DNA from: Acarospora socialis | Taxonomy: Eukaryota; Ascomycota; Lecanoromycetes; Acarosporales; Acarosporaceae | Direction of reading: 5' to 3' | Length of the DNA: 64,000 nt | Assembly (NCBI GenBank): GCA_025617375.2 | Contig: JAMYGW020000009.1 | Location: forward strand, 1,240,001 to 1,304,000 | In this document: piece after piece, positions 1 through 12,400 of the stretch | How the letters are laid out: every line of letters starts with the position of its first letter | How positions within the stretch are numbered: position 1 is the first letter of the stretch | Program-made: the position numbers and the translations under genes | Notes under the pieces: generated by a model | What the model was told of the DNA's origin: nothing | Database searches by the model: none | Seen by the model: the letters and a program-made list of their open reading frames with translations, nothing else

Positions 1-23
1 TACGGTCCTAAAAACGAATGATT

Positions 24-293
24 CTACGCAAATCGATGCTTGGTGTGCGATGCAAATCCGAGAGACGAAGTTAGAGACCGACGGTTGTTAGAGTGGTGAA
101 TCACAATCTTTGGCCGAAGGCACAAGGCCAATATGGTTTCAGGTCGTAAATGAATGCCGTGTGGCTCATCACCAAAATCTAATGGATGTATGAAGTGCTT
201 CTCAGATTCATAAAAGAATGTCCATAAGTATTCATATTTCATAGCATATAATGTAATATGGTGACCTCCATGTAACACAGAAAGCTTTCCCAA
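24..293 (-). CDS. Unidentified open frame, possible exon or relic
   Basis: I do not recognise this protein. The frame stays open upstream of its first Met (to about 370 on the minus strand) and its composition looks protein-like (many Tyr, His, Phe and Leu, with a run containing KYEYLWTFFYESEKHF). A second frame overlapping it on the same strand (about 290-440) also reads like protein, which suggests either an intron or a frameshift. No start codon context or partner exon can be fixed, and the window edge cuts the locus. It could be an exon of a real gene, a pseudogene or chance. The rest of 1-620 shows nothing else I can name. Confidence 0.2.
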   Translation of the reverse strand: MGKLSVLHGGHHITLYAMKYEYLWTFFYESEKHFIHPLDFGDEPHGIHLRPETILALCLRPKIVIHHSNNRRSLTSSLGFASHTKHRFA

Positions 294-622
294 AAGAATA
301 TATGTCTCAGAACCTCTTTGTCTCGTGCTGTGTTGGAGTTCTCCATATGAGAACTCTTGAATGTAGGTCCTTGACCAAGCACAGTCACACCAAAATTAGG
401 TCCCTTTAAGCCACACTGTATTTGGCCACCGATTTAATAATAGTACTCTGGCAAGTTATAGATGTGCTCTTTAACATCAAAGGGGCGATTGCATGTGAAA
501 CGTTCCTTAGGGCTGTGGCCAAATCCCTGGGAAGATGATTCGAAACGGGCGACTGATCGGACGTTGGGAATTCAATCTTACTGTAAGCCAATCAAGATCA
601 CGTGACGCTCGTTATCTCAAAC

Positions 623-632
623 GCGAAATGTT
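623..632. repeat. Target site duplication, left copy (GCGAAATGTT)
   Basis: Ten bases identical to 1066-1075 on the other side of the MITE. Confidence 0.85.
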
Positions 633-1065
633 GGCAAATATCTAAAATCTAGCCACAAATTTGAATTTGCTTCTAGAATCTACCCAAAACTAAAGTTATT
701 TTGATAATCTACCCCACTCCGTCTACCCCATCATATTTGCACCTAAAGATCATGGCTCTACGCCTAAACCCACACCCAAATTCATGCCTAATTCCACGCC
801 TAATTCCACGCCTAAAACCATGAAATCACAACGTGAATTCACACCTAAATTCAGCTAAACTCACACATGAAAGTCATGTCAATTCAGATGTAGACTCAAG
901 TCTAAGAATGAGTTTGAACATGACTTTAGACACAGATGTTTTCATGAATCTCAGCTGCAAATATGATGGGGTAGATGGAGTGGGGTAGATTACCAAAATA
1001 ACTTTAGTTTTGGGTAGATTCTAGAAGCGAATTCGAATTTGCGGCTACATTTTAGATATTCGCCG
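633..1065. mobile_element. Mutator-like MITE with long terminal inverted repeats
   Basis: The first 108 bases (633-740) and the last 108 (957-1064) are inverted copies of each other with only a few mismatches; both ends begin GGCAAATAT / GGCGAATAT when read inward. The sequence GCGAAATGTT stands directly before the element (623-632) and directly after it (1066-1075), a 10-bp target site duplication. Long TIRs together with 9-11 bp duplications are typical of the Mutator superfamily. The 216-bp interior has no open frame of note and contains a small repeated CACGCCTAATTC motif, so the element is non-autonomous. The clean duplication and well-matched arms argue for a fairly recent insertion. 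Confidence 0.85.
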
Positions 1066-1075
1066 GCGAAATGTT
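1066..1075. repeat. Target site duplication, right copy (GCGAAATGTT)
   Basis: Ten bases identical to 623-632; the two copies bracket the TIR element exactly. Confidence 0.85.
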
Positions 1076-1222
1076 CTGTGCCATCTTTTCTACAGGGCTG
1101 AGGCTCGCTTGCGCCACAGCATGCAATAAATGGCATCCAGTGTCGGCCTCTGCGCCCCTCCTCGATTCATTGAAAGTCCAAAGCTGCGAGGCCAGCATTG
1201 ATAGGGAGAATGGGGTTTGCTT

Positions 1223-2411
1223 AAGTGCACTCAATCTATGGGCCTGTTTCTATGGCAATTACTGGTTGTTGGTGGAGGCATCATGGGGTCAGCATCGATG
1301 CCGACCAGGACTCAGGCAGTGTTGAGCGTTCTGGATGAAGCACATGCATTAGAACAACCCAGCTTCGATGTCGGCTTCGACTTGACAGCATCATACGGGC
1401 AAGATATGCAACCCCTGGTCGAAGAGCTTGAAGGTTGACAACAATGCAGCACAGCGGCAGTGAGCTTTCCAAATGGGACAACAGTGACGGTTGCCAAGGT
1501 CACAGCAGAAGATGCCTATAATGAGGTGCTACAGCAACTCTCTCTCGACTCTTCGCGACATCTATCGTAGGTTTCGTCTCACTGCACTCAGGTGCTCAAT
1601 ACACGAAGACTGACTTACTCATAGACCGCCATATGACAACCCAGGCGATTCCTGGAATGACATGCCACGGCAGTGGCGGCGTAAAGCCTGAAAGGCTATC
1701 GGTCTGCCCGCTTCACAAGACGTTGGCTTCCTCGCAAAGATGCTTTCTGATCTCCGCGCCCTTGTCGAAGAACAGACCGGCAAACCCATTGAATCGGCTG
1801 GTATGGCAACGTTGAATCTTGTCGCTCTCTATCATGAAGACTTGCAAAATGCGTTTGAGTATGTGGGATTGCGCTACCTTGCTTTTCCAGTAAGGTACGA
1901 TGTCTTGTACGAGACCAGCGCCGCTTATACGGGCCACGACTATGGCCTGTGCTCCGATTACATCAATCGGAATGCGTGCAAGCAAGAGCAGGACGATATG
2001 CCTTCAGAGGTTGTGATGGCGGTTTTGTACACGCGTACTGTTCTCACAGTCTCCCTTTCGATCATGAAGTCGGCATACTATCTGTACGAGCCACTCAATA
2101 GACACCTATTGGACTTCTCCCTCGGGTATGATGCCCAATTCCTCAAGATGGCCGACGAAGATTATTGGGACGCGGTAGGATCGAAACTCGAACAGATTCT
2201 GATCGAGAACCCGTACTATAAGTGACCGGCAAAAGTCTTGCTGATGGGCGATTGTGTTCGAGATAAGACCTTTCAACACATCCTCAAGACAGTGCTAAGC
2301 AATCAAATGGCAAAAATGCCAAGTATTTTGATTAAGGACTCGGAAGGGGTTGCAGCAAAAGGAGCTGCGCAATTTGCCAAAAGGATCCCCTACGATCCTT
2401 ACAAAATCTAG
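1223..2411 (+). pseudogene. Decayed fungal Hsp70/actin-like ATPase gene
   Basis: The reading from about 1300 to 2411 resembles the fungal Hsp70-like ATPase family often found near HET genes. The last segment (after 2225) has the family's closing pattern: a LLMGDCVRDKTF stretch, then GVAAKGAAQFAKR at the C-terminus. A plausible intron lies at 1568-1625 (GTAGGT...CATAG). The frame is interrupted by TGA codons near 1436, 1690 and 2223, and the N-terminal phosphate-binding part of the ATPase is not visible, so the gene is broken. The longest open piece is 1740-2225 (161 residues). The TGA codons could derive from TGG by the G-to-A change seen in the neighbouring repeat block, but I have no sister copy to show it. 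Family identity rests mainly on the C-terminal motif. Confidence 0.5.
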
Positions 2412-2459
2412 GGTTTGAACAAACCCATCTATTGCAGTGAATGATCAATACAGTGGACA

Positions 2460-4224
2460 ATAACAAGGTTACTGACACATCAAATTTTTTTCAAATTTTC
2501 ACAAAGTGTTAATGAATATTCACCATTAACAACATGTAGTCATAGATTGTAATAGAGAAATCATGATCTATAAGTAGATAATCAACACTCTCATTGTTGT
2601 ACAAACAAATTCATCAACTACAACAATGATCATCTTCATTTCAGTCATCAATGATATGACACAAGCACAGAAAGACAAAGTAAATACTTTTTAATATAAA
2701 GATTGATCTGAAAAACTGATCATATGAAGATATATGATAGTGAATTCTGATTTAATGATGTTCAGATACAGATTTTGAAGAAGTGAAAAGATGAGATGAA
2801 AATTGAAATATAATTAAAAAAAAATCACATCATGATCAGCATGCTGCAATGAGCTTTATATATTGAAATAATTATCATACAATTCTGATTTGTATGATCT
2901 ACAGTAATATACAATGTTACACATTATTGACATCTTTTTAGTGAGAAAGAAAATGAAAAGAAATATGCTAATTATGATAAAAAGAACAGTTCATTTCAAG
3001 TATTATATTCTGAAATCTAAGTCATACAATACTAATGATGTATAGAAATGTATTTCTATATCAGAAAATTTTTGAAATATTTGCAACAACTGTCACTGAT
3101 ATGATCACATGATCAAATATAATTACAATATAAATATCAAGATCAACAAAATCAGAAAAAAGAAAAAGAAGAAGAAGCAGAAGAAGTAGATAGTTTGAAT
3201 ATGTTTGAGTTGTATAATTTAAATATTAGTTAAATATTTTAAATAGAAAATAGATATATATTAATACAACAAGATAACAAGCTGTCAAAAAGTGCAGTGT
3301 TTTAACTGCTTTTATTATTCTAATTAGCTCTAATGTCAGAGTCTGAATTGTACAAGTAGATTAAGTTAACTGTAGTTAATTTATTCAACTAATTAATCTG
3401 CACAGTCAATGATGACAACAGTGTATGTTTTTAGCACAAGTATTTTATATATTTCTCAATACAAGCACACAAGTCATTTTTTGTGATCATCAATTCTTAT
3501 ACAATGCATCAACAAACTATCATCTGAAGAAACATCAAATTCTACAGCAGTAAAATTTTTTAAAATTATTAATTAATCTTTGAATGATGTATCTTTCTGA
3601 TATAAAGATTAATAGAGAATTTTAGAAATAAAATTGTATGATTTATTCAAGATGAGTTGAATGATTAAGTAACATTCAATTTAATTTTTTGAGAAAACTT
3701 CTTTTTCTGTTCTTTCTTCTTAATTTTTATCTTTATATTTTTATTGATCTTCTTTATTTTGATCTCTTTCAAATTATATGACTCATTCTTCACAAGAGTA
3801 ATCAATCACAACTTATATGTATGATTTATTTTGATGCAATAATCTTTCAATAAAGTCAAGACATTCAAAATCTTCATAATTACTTTATTCTTAATATGTT
3901 TCAGATCTGTCTTGATATTTTATGCAACTGTAAGACAGAAGAAATCATGAAAATGTTGTATAACTAAAGAATGTTTGATTTCTGAAAGAATGTCACTTTA
4001 TATGAAAGATAACAGATCATCAATGAGAGAATTGTTCAACAAAAATGTACAGTGTTGTTCTGTACAATATTAAAAGATTTAAGTTAAAAAAAGTTCATAT
4101 AAATTGCAATGATGTCAGAATTTAAATCATTATATAATTCAAACTTCTTCAACTTCTTTTCATTATCAGAAGTTTATGAAAACTTTTGTTATGCAAGAAT
4201 GATAATTGTATGATATTTAAAAGC
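2460..4224. repeat. Unassigned AT-rich degraded repeat DNA
   Basis: No open frame, structural RNA or terminal repeat can be recognised here. There is a purine-rich AAGAAG tract near 3160-3190. Dinucleotide composition matches the mutated transposons next to it, so it is probably old repeat sequence, but I cannot name the family. Confidence 0.5.
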
Positions 4225-4430
4225 TTAACTGTTTATTAGAATCATTATATGAGTGAATGAAAGATGTAATTGCTAAGAATCTATTTATGAAAAATTCTTA
4301 CTATATATCTATAGAGATGTCTTTCATATCTAGCAATTCTATCTATGAAAAATTCTTACTATATATCTATAGAGATGTCTTTCATATCTAGCAATTAGCT
4401 CATTAAGCTCATGATGACAGCAAGATTTGT
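4225..4430 (-). repeat. Probable LTR fragment, shared with 30665-30805
   Basis: Read on the minus strand, this segment aligns with 30665-30805 on the plus strand, including a shared stretch ending in CATTCACTCATATAATGATT. It lies just beyond the pol 3' end of the minus-strand Gypsy fossil, where a 3' LTR would be expected. It also contains a local tandem duplication absent from the partner copy. LTR assignment is inference. Confidence 0.45.
4281..4396. repeat. Two-unit 58-bp tandem repeat
   Basis: Units 4281-4338 and 4339-4396 are 58 bp each and differ at one visible position (CTATTTATG versus CTATCTATG). Each ends in TCTAGCAATT. The near-identity inside otherwise decayed sequence points to a recent local duplication. 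Confidence 0.85.
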
Positions 4431-4743
4431 AAGTAACTCAATGAGTTATGTTCAAAGACTGAGACTGAATAGCAAGACTATGTTCTATTCATAACAATCT
4501 GTTTTTCTTCAAAAATGTCAACAATCTCATCAGATTGAAGATACTAATGAGACAGCAAGTTAAATAGAGAAAATAAAGAGCTCAAAGCTCTATCTGTTTT
4601 GACAACATTGAATGATATTTTTTTTCTCATTGATGAAATCTTCAATGACTTGTCTGTTGTTGCTCATAGTTCTTCATCAGCTTTCTTGCATTTTTCAGAT
4701 CTTTAACTTCATATTATGCATTGTGACTATAATTATATTCTTT

Positions 4744-7700
4744 TTATTTGATCAGATATTTCATCACTGATTGACTATGTCTGTAATGTGTAATTTGCTT
4801 GTTAAGAAGCTGTTCAATTTTGTAGATACATGCTGTATCAATATTTTTGATTTTGTTAATAAAACTGTTGTTTTCAACAGATAATGAATTTGTATTTAAC
4901 TGACAGTTATAAGAATCTTTATTGAGCAATGAGATCAGTTCAAGTTGTGTGACTAACACAACTGAGTGAATTTGCATTGTAGAAGATAATTCAAGTTGAT
5001 AAGCTAACTCATTGATGTGTTTGATAACATGAAATGAACTGACTTGCTGATTCAATAACTTGTGATTTGTCACATCAGATATGATGTAGTTGTAATGAAG
5101 TTGTAAATAGATCATATTATTTATGACTAGAAAAATGTGTTTCATATTGTAATAGTGCTTTGTCATGATATTCACAAAGACAATGACTTGTTCAACATCT
5201 TCACAGTAAATCTGGTGAATTTGACTGTAGTTTTTGATAGATAGATTTATTAATGCATTAATGATGTCATTGATATGAAAATCATACACAAGTTTGTTTG
5301 AGATGTAGTTGATAGAGATCTTGAAGTTATTGAGATAGTCTTGTAAATAAAGTAGTACTGTGATGAAAGCTTTGTCAGAATATGCTGTAAGAAAGTAATG
5401 TAAAGTGATTTTAACTGTCTGATTTGTTTGCTTGAACTGATCATCAGTTTGAGAGTGATACATTGTGAAAATAAGTAGTTTAATATTTAAACACTCAAAA
5501 ATGATACATCAGAAAGAAGATAGAAACTTTCTGTTACAATCACTGATTATTTGTCAAGATATGTCTCAGTCATGCTCAATGAGTTTAGATAGCAAGATAT
5601 TAGCTCATTGTGCTGCTGTATAAGTGACTTTTTCAGGCAGTAAAAGTATCTGTTTGATAAACTTGTTGATAATGATAAGAATGTTATTAAGATTGTTGTT
5701 TGAAGATAATGTCAGAATGAAATTCATAGTAATGATGTGAAATGAAATTGAGAGTGTCAATATTGAGTTGAGTGAGTCATATAATGCATATCACTTAATT
5801 TAATTTAGCTGACATTCTGAGCAGTGAAGTATGTATGTTTTTAACTGTTGAAATAACTGTCTTAGAAAAAGTGAGAATGATATTTGATCATAGATGTGGT
5901 GAAAATTCTCATGATGTTGTTGATTGTGTGTTAGTTCAAATATTTTCTTTTCAAACTGTAATGAAATGCATAATCACTCACATTCATCAACATCATCAAT
6001 ATAGTAGATTAGACCATTTCAGTATGCAAAGTGTAACTCAGACAGTCTCTTCACAGTGTCTTCATTATTTGACTGATTTTGATGAGATTGATCTGTCAAC
6101 TTGATTATATTCAGTATTCTCTTTCATTGAGTGTTGTTCTTGTATGCATTCTGTAGATATTTCTTGAAATTGTTTGTCAGTTTTACTAGAGTAACATGAT
6201 AGACACTCAGATTCTCAAGAGTATTCATGATATTACTTTTTTGAGCATTTATATTGTCTAAAAGTCATGACAAGATGTTTAATACAAGATGAATTTTCTC
6301 AGAACAATGCTGTACATCTAGATTGAATTGACTGAGATACTGTGATGTACAAACTAATTATAGATTTAACTTGTCAATACTGACAGTAGTGATTAAATGA
6401 GTCTGACAAGCAATCAATGTTGTCATCAAGTGATTCATGAAGACTATAGTGCTTCTGAATGCTGATTTAATTAGATGTCTCATTTTGTGCACTATTCATA
6501 CTAATTTGATCATTTTCATTTTTGTAAATCAGTAATTTCATTCTGCTGATGTGAGAAGCTTACTGAGAAAAAAAATAAGCTGAATCTTGTGATGCAGAAA
6601 CTTTGTGATCTTTGTGTTGATAATAGATGCTGAATTTGAGAAGAGTGAATTTGAGTTGTCTTTGATGTGATAAACAACTGTGTTGAACTCATATTGCTTG
6701 AATACATTCATATCAATGTATAAACAATGACTAGAGTCAAAATAAACTAAAAAGATAGACTTCACAAATAGATTCTGTAAGATCTCAAATACATGCAGTT
6801 TTTTAAAATTAGAGTTATTGAGAGACAAATGACTGATGTACTGTTTTTAAACATTTTCTTTAACTGAAGAAGTCTTCATCAGAGTCATTTTTTGAATCTG
6901 TAAGAGTGTCATGATTTATGCATAATAGAGTATATAGAAGTATAATCAGTTAGTAAGATCAAGATAAGTTTTGAGAGTCTTGAGAATAATAAAAAATTGT
7001 AAATTCATTAAGACTCAAATCTTTTCTTCAGATGTCAACAATTCTAAAATGTCAATCTGTTGATCTAGAAGTATAACAGTAAAGTAATCTAAATATGACT
7101 TCTTAAATTTTAGACTTATATCTAGATTCTGAAACAACTGAAAGACTTGATGAAGATGATTAATGTGTTCATTCAGTGTTTTTAAAAATATAACAATATC
7201 ATCAACATAATCTCAAGTGAAGATACAAAAGACTCAGAGAATCTGATTCATTTGTCATTGTATATAAGAAGATGAATTTTGATACTTCATAACTGTCACA
7301 TTAAAGTGCTCTTGATCTCAGTGTGAAATCATCATAAACTTAAAGCAATTCATCAGATTAACTAGTCATTGATAGAAGAAGAAGACACAATTCACTGTGA
7401 ATATATAGTGACATTCTCAAACAGCTGATGTAATATCAATCTGTAATGACAGTGAGTAGATATCAGACTCAGATATGTGATTAAGATCATATATATTTAT
7501 GATGATGCACTCTTTTCATTTGAATAAGTTATCAGACATGACTGTCTTTCAGATTATGAAAACTGAGAAGTCAAATGAGATAGATTGAGTTAATCAATTC
7601 ATTTGTCTCTGTGCATGTAATTCATTGAATTTCTCATCAACTAGGTGGTGTGCTTCATTGCTGAGTGAATACACTCATTTCAATAATTTGATGTCTTCTC

Positions 7701-7790
7701 AATTGTGTTTAAGTGAAATCTGAAGATAGTCTGATTTCAGTATATCTACTGTTTTTTTTGTGATCATGTCATAGATCTGAATAAGTCTTC
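4744..7790 (-). mobile_element. Ty3/Gypsy chromovirus fossil, partial
   Basis: A minus-strand fossil. Reverse-transcriptase-like sequence lies around 7000-7700 and the C-terminal integrase region with a following chromo-like tail at 4744-5463, where a 239-residue stretch is still open and begins with the typical YHSQTDDQ motif. The gag and upstream pol end is missing; the element stops where LINE copy C begins, so it was probably the target for, or was truncated at, that insertion. It is heavily broken (tens of breaks) and old. Confidence 0.75.
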
Positions 7791-7794
7791 ATTT

Positions 7795-9487
7795 ATTTAT
7801 TTATTTATTTATTTATTCTTCATTCTATGCATGCAGCTATAAAAGCTATGGCAGTTAATAGACATATAGTGAGAGATGTAGACACAAAACAAAACTCAAA
7901 ATCTTGTACATGTGAATAATCAATCTGAATGCTTTTTGATCACTTCTGTTCAGTCAATCTGATGCTGATTGTCAATCAATATCTTTTTTCTTTTCTAAAT
8001 CTCATCTTCACCCTCAACTTCTCCTAATAACCATTTTCTAGTAGCTACTTTGATTTTCTTCAAAAACAGCAAAGTAGCTTTGATTCCTTTCTTGATAGTA
8101 AACAGCACCTTTGCTGTATATGACAAATTGATGTTTCTGAGCTGATTTTTCAGCTCAGTTTGCTCCTTTTTGTTATATTGACAGGCTGTCAACAAATGCT
8201 CTGAAGTTTGATCTTTGTTGCATGCATCATTGCATTTCTTGCTGTTATAGTCTGATAATCTATGCAGATATGCTTTGAAATAGTCATGATCTAGTTTCAT
8301 TTGTGTAAAAATAGCAAATGAAAGTCTGTCTGCACTTTTCAGATCTTCTTTGATGTAAAAACTAGGTGTTTGATCAAACTGAGCATAGTATCTTTCTTGG
8401 GTTGTCTTTTTCCAGTGGGTGGTTCAGTTTTTCAGTGCTTTGATCTTGATTTTGTGTTTGATATAGCTAATAGATGTAAATCTATCAATATCTGGTGAAA
8501 TTGACTGCTTTGCACCTGATTTTGCAGCTTTATCTGCTATTTCATTGTCTTTAATGTTCTCATGTTCAGGGACCCAATGAATATGAGGTGTAACTTCATA
8601 ATCTATGAGTTTTTGAAGAGTTTTTTGACATTTAATAGCTAGATGCTGTCCAGATCCTTGATTTGTGATTTGAATTCTTTGTATAGCTGCTTGATTGTCT
8701 GAAAAGATTCATATGTCTTTGATTCTTTGATATTTCATGATTTCTTTGAGACTTAACTTCAAAGACTGTGAAATTTCAAACAATTCAGCATCATAGACTT
8801 CCATGATGGTTTCTAGATTTCAAGATTGTTGATGTATAATATCTTTATACATGTAGCAAAGACCTGCACCTAGATTTTCATCTAGTTTTGACTCATCTGT
8901 GTACAAAACAGCATTTTTAAACTTGGTTTCCTTAAAGAAAAGTGTTTCTAGTCTCTTTAGATGTTCCAAAGTAGCTAGTTTCTTGTCAGATTTGCTGATT
9001 TGAATGTCTATGTTTGGTGAAACACTTCAAGGTGCACAGCATAACTCATTTTGAGTTGAAATCTTCAAATTTAGTGTTTCTGGTAGATATTTGCAAATGT
9101 TATATAGCACTTTAATCAACTGAGTTGGGTGTTTCTTCTTAATGAGAGAGTTTGTATGTTGATTTCAGTCAAGATAATGATCTTCATCAATATCACATTC
9201 AGTTTCAAGTTCTGATGGGTAGATGTATGAAGTTCTTTGTCTAATTGAATGATTTTCTGACAAAGTAGCTATTCTTAAAGCATATAGCTCTGTTTTTTGA
9301 TCAAGTCTAAATCTGAGTGATAATATAGCTGATTCTAGCTCCATAGCAGCTGATGGTGAAGATCTAAATGCACTTAGAATTTTTCTAGTTGCTGAATTTT
9401 GAAGTTTTTGAAACAGCTTTTCAAAATTCTTTTGTTGTTTTCACCATACTGAGCTTCCATAGTCACTTATAAATGTGATGCAGACTG
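7795..9487 (-). mobile_element. LINE copy C, 5'-truncated (Tad/I-like)
   Basis: A minus-strand copy of the same LINE as A, corresponding to roughly 19511-21200 of A, that is, the end of the reverse transcriptase domain, RNase H and the C-terminal zinc-knuckle region. It ends in a (TTTA)n tract at about 7795-7816 on the plus strand, the AAAT-repeat tail of the family. The last 101 codons (7995-8300) are open. C is more diverged than A and B, mostly at CC and GG sites, but it keeps TGG at one site where A and B both have TGA. Its 5' end meets the tail of copy B directly. Confidence 0.9.
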
Positions 9488-12400
9488 TTTATTTATTTAT
9501 TCTTCATTCTATGCATGCAGCTATAAAAGCTATGGCAGTTAATAGACATATAGTGAAAGATGTAGACACAAAACAAAATCTAAAATCTTGTACATGTGAA
9601 TAATCAATCTGAATGCTTTTTGATCACTTCTGTTCAGTCAACCTGATGCTGATTGTCAATCAATATCTTTTTTCTTTTCTAAATCTCATCTTCACCCTCA
9701 ACTTCTCCTAATAACCATTTTCTAGTAGCTACTTTGGTTTTCTTCAAAAACAGCAAAGTAGCTTTGATTCCTTCCTTGGTAGTAAATAGCACCTTTGCTG
9801 TATATGGCAAATTGATGTTTCTGAGCTGATTTTTCAGCTCAGTTTGCTCCTTTTTGTTATATTGACAGGCTGTCAACAAATGCTCTGAGATTTGATCTTT
9901 GTTGCATGCATCATTGCATTTCTTGCTGTTATAGTCTGATAATCTATGCAGATATGCTTTGAAATAGTCATGATCTAGTTTCATTTGTGTAAAAGTAACA
10001 AATGAAAGTCTGTCTGCACTTTTCAGATCTTCTTTGATGTGAAAACTAGGTGTTTGATCAAACTGAGCATAGTATCTTTCTTGAGTTGTCTTTTTCCAGT
10101 GGGTGGTTCAGTTTTCCAGTGCTTTGATCTTGATTTTGTGTTTGATATAGCTAATAGATGTAAATCTATCAATATCTGGTGAAATTGACTGCTTTGCACC
10201 TGATTTTGCAGCTTTATCTGCTATTTCATTGCCTTTAATGTTCTCATGTTCAGGGACTCAATGAATATGAGGTGTAACTTCATAATCTATGAGTTTTTGA
10301 AGAGTTTTTTGACATTTAATAGCTAGATGCTGTTCAGATCCTTGATTTGTGGTTTGAATTCTTTGTATAGCTGCTTGATTGTCTGAAAAGATTCATATGT
10401 CTTTGATTCTTTGATATTTCATGATTTCTTTGAGACTTAACTTCAAAGACTGTGAAATTCCAAACAATTCAGCATCATAGACTTCCATGGTGGTTCCTAG
10501 ATTCCAAGATTGTTGATGTATAATATCTTTATACATGTAGCAAAGACCTGCACCTAGATTTTCATCTAGTTTTGACCCATCTGTGTATAGAATAGCATTT
10601 CTTGCTCTAGTTTCTTTAGAAACAAGTGTTTCTAATTTCTTTAGATGATTCAAAGTAGCTAGTTTCTTGTCAGATTTGCTGATTTGAATGTCTATGTTTG
10701 GTGAAACACTCCAAGGTGCACAGCATAACTCATTTTGAGTTGAAACCTCCAAATTTAGTGTTTCTGGTAGATATTTGCAAATGCTATATAGCACTTTAAT
10801 CAACTGAGTTGGGTGTTTCTTCTTAATGAGAGAGTTTGTATGTTGATTCCAGTCAAGATAATGATCTTCATCAATATCACATCCAGTTTCAAGTCCTGGT
10901 GGGTAGGTGTATGGAGTTCTTTGTCTAATTGGATGATTTTCTGACAAAGTAGCTATTCTTAAAGCATATAGCTCTGTTTTTTGATCAAGTCTAAATCTGA
11001 GTGATAATATAGCTGATTCTAGCTCCATAGCAGCTGATGGTGAAGACCTAAATGCACCTAGAATTTTTCTAGTTGCTGAATTTTGAAGTTTTTGAAACAG
11101 CTTTTCAAAATTCTTTTGTTGTTTCCACCATACTGGGCTTCCATAGTCACTTATAGATGTGATGCAGGCTGTGTACAGCTGTTTTCCAGCTGATGTTGAT
11201 AAACCCCATTCAGAATTCATCAGTCTATGTAGTAAATGCAATGTTCTAGTTGCAGAAGCTATTTTCTTTTGCACATGTGTCTTAAAAGACATTTTAGTGT
11301 CAAACCAAACACCTAGCCAGCGTACAACTTTAGAAGGATGTATAACAGTGTTATTTGGTAGTTTTACTGTTGATATAGCTTGATTTCCTTTCTGAAAATG
11401 AATGAGTTCTGACTTGCTGTCATCAAATATAACTGCATTTTCTTCAGCCCATTGAAATGCAGTTTTTGTGACTGATTCTAGTGTTTTGCTGTTGTCTGCA
11501 GCTGTTTTTCCTTCCACAATAATAGCCACATCATCAATATAGCTTGGTAGCTTTAGTTGAGTGTGTTTATTGTTGATTTTTGTGAATAGAAATCGCATAT
11601 AGATCAAAAATAGCATTGGTGATATAGGTGATCCTTGTGGAATTCCAGAATTGACACTTTGTGGGTGATTTTTTTCACCATCAAAAGCTAGAGCAATTGT
11701 TCTATTTGTAAGAAAGCATTGCACCCATTTTAGTACAGTTTGTGGTAAATGTAGTCTTTTCATGACTTTTAGCAGTTGATTTAAAGACACATAGTTAAAT
11801 GCACCCTTAACATCCAAGAATAAAGCTGTCAAGACTTTGTTGTTGTTGATTGCTTGTTGAATGTCATGTGTTAAACACATAGCTGCATTCACAGCTGATC
11901 TTTGCTTTCTACCACCCATTTGCTCATGATATAGCAAGTCTGTGGTTTCAGTCCAATAGGAAAGTCTTGTTGTCATTATCTTTTCAGATATTTTGCTCAA
12001 GCAATTTAGTAGAGTGATTGACCTATATGCTTTGAGTATTGAATAGTCTGCTTTGCCTTCTTTTCTTAGAATTGCACCAGTTTCTTGACGCCAGCATACT
12101 GGATGATAGCCTTGATTTATTAAAACTGAATAAACAGTGTGAAATAACTCAGATATAGCTTGTTATGCATGTTGAATTATCAAAAAGGACAATCCATCTG
12201 GCCCAGGTGCTTTCTTTGTTGATGAAGTCATAATAGCTTGTTTTATTTCCTTAGAAATGACTGAAAACCATGGTTTTGTGAGACTATTATCACATTCTAG
12301 CTCAACTGGACTTGTTTGAGGTGGTTTTGGAAACATAGCTTCAAGGAACAAGTCACATTTGTCTTTAAGTATGAGTTTCACTTTGTTTTCATGCTTTATA

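Noticed and set aside
4744-5463. Functional host gene of 239 residues
   Set aside because: The open stretch is the C-terminal integrase region of a Gypsy fossil (YHSQTDDQ and following), left open by chance in decayed sequence.
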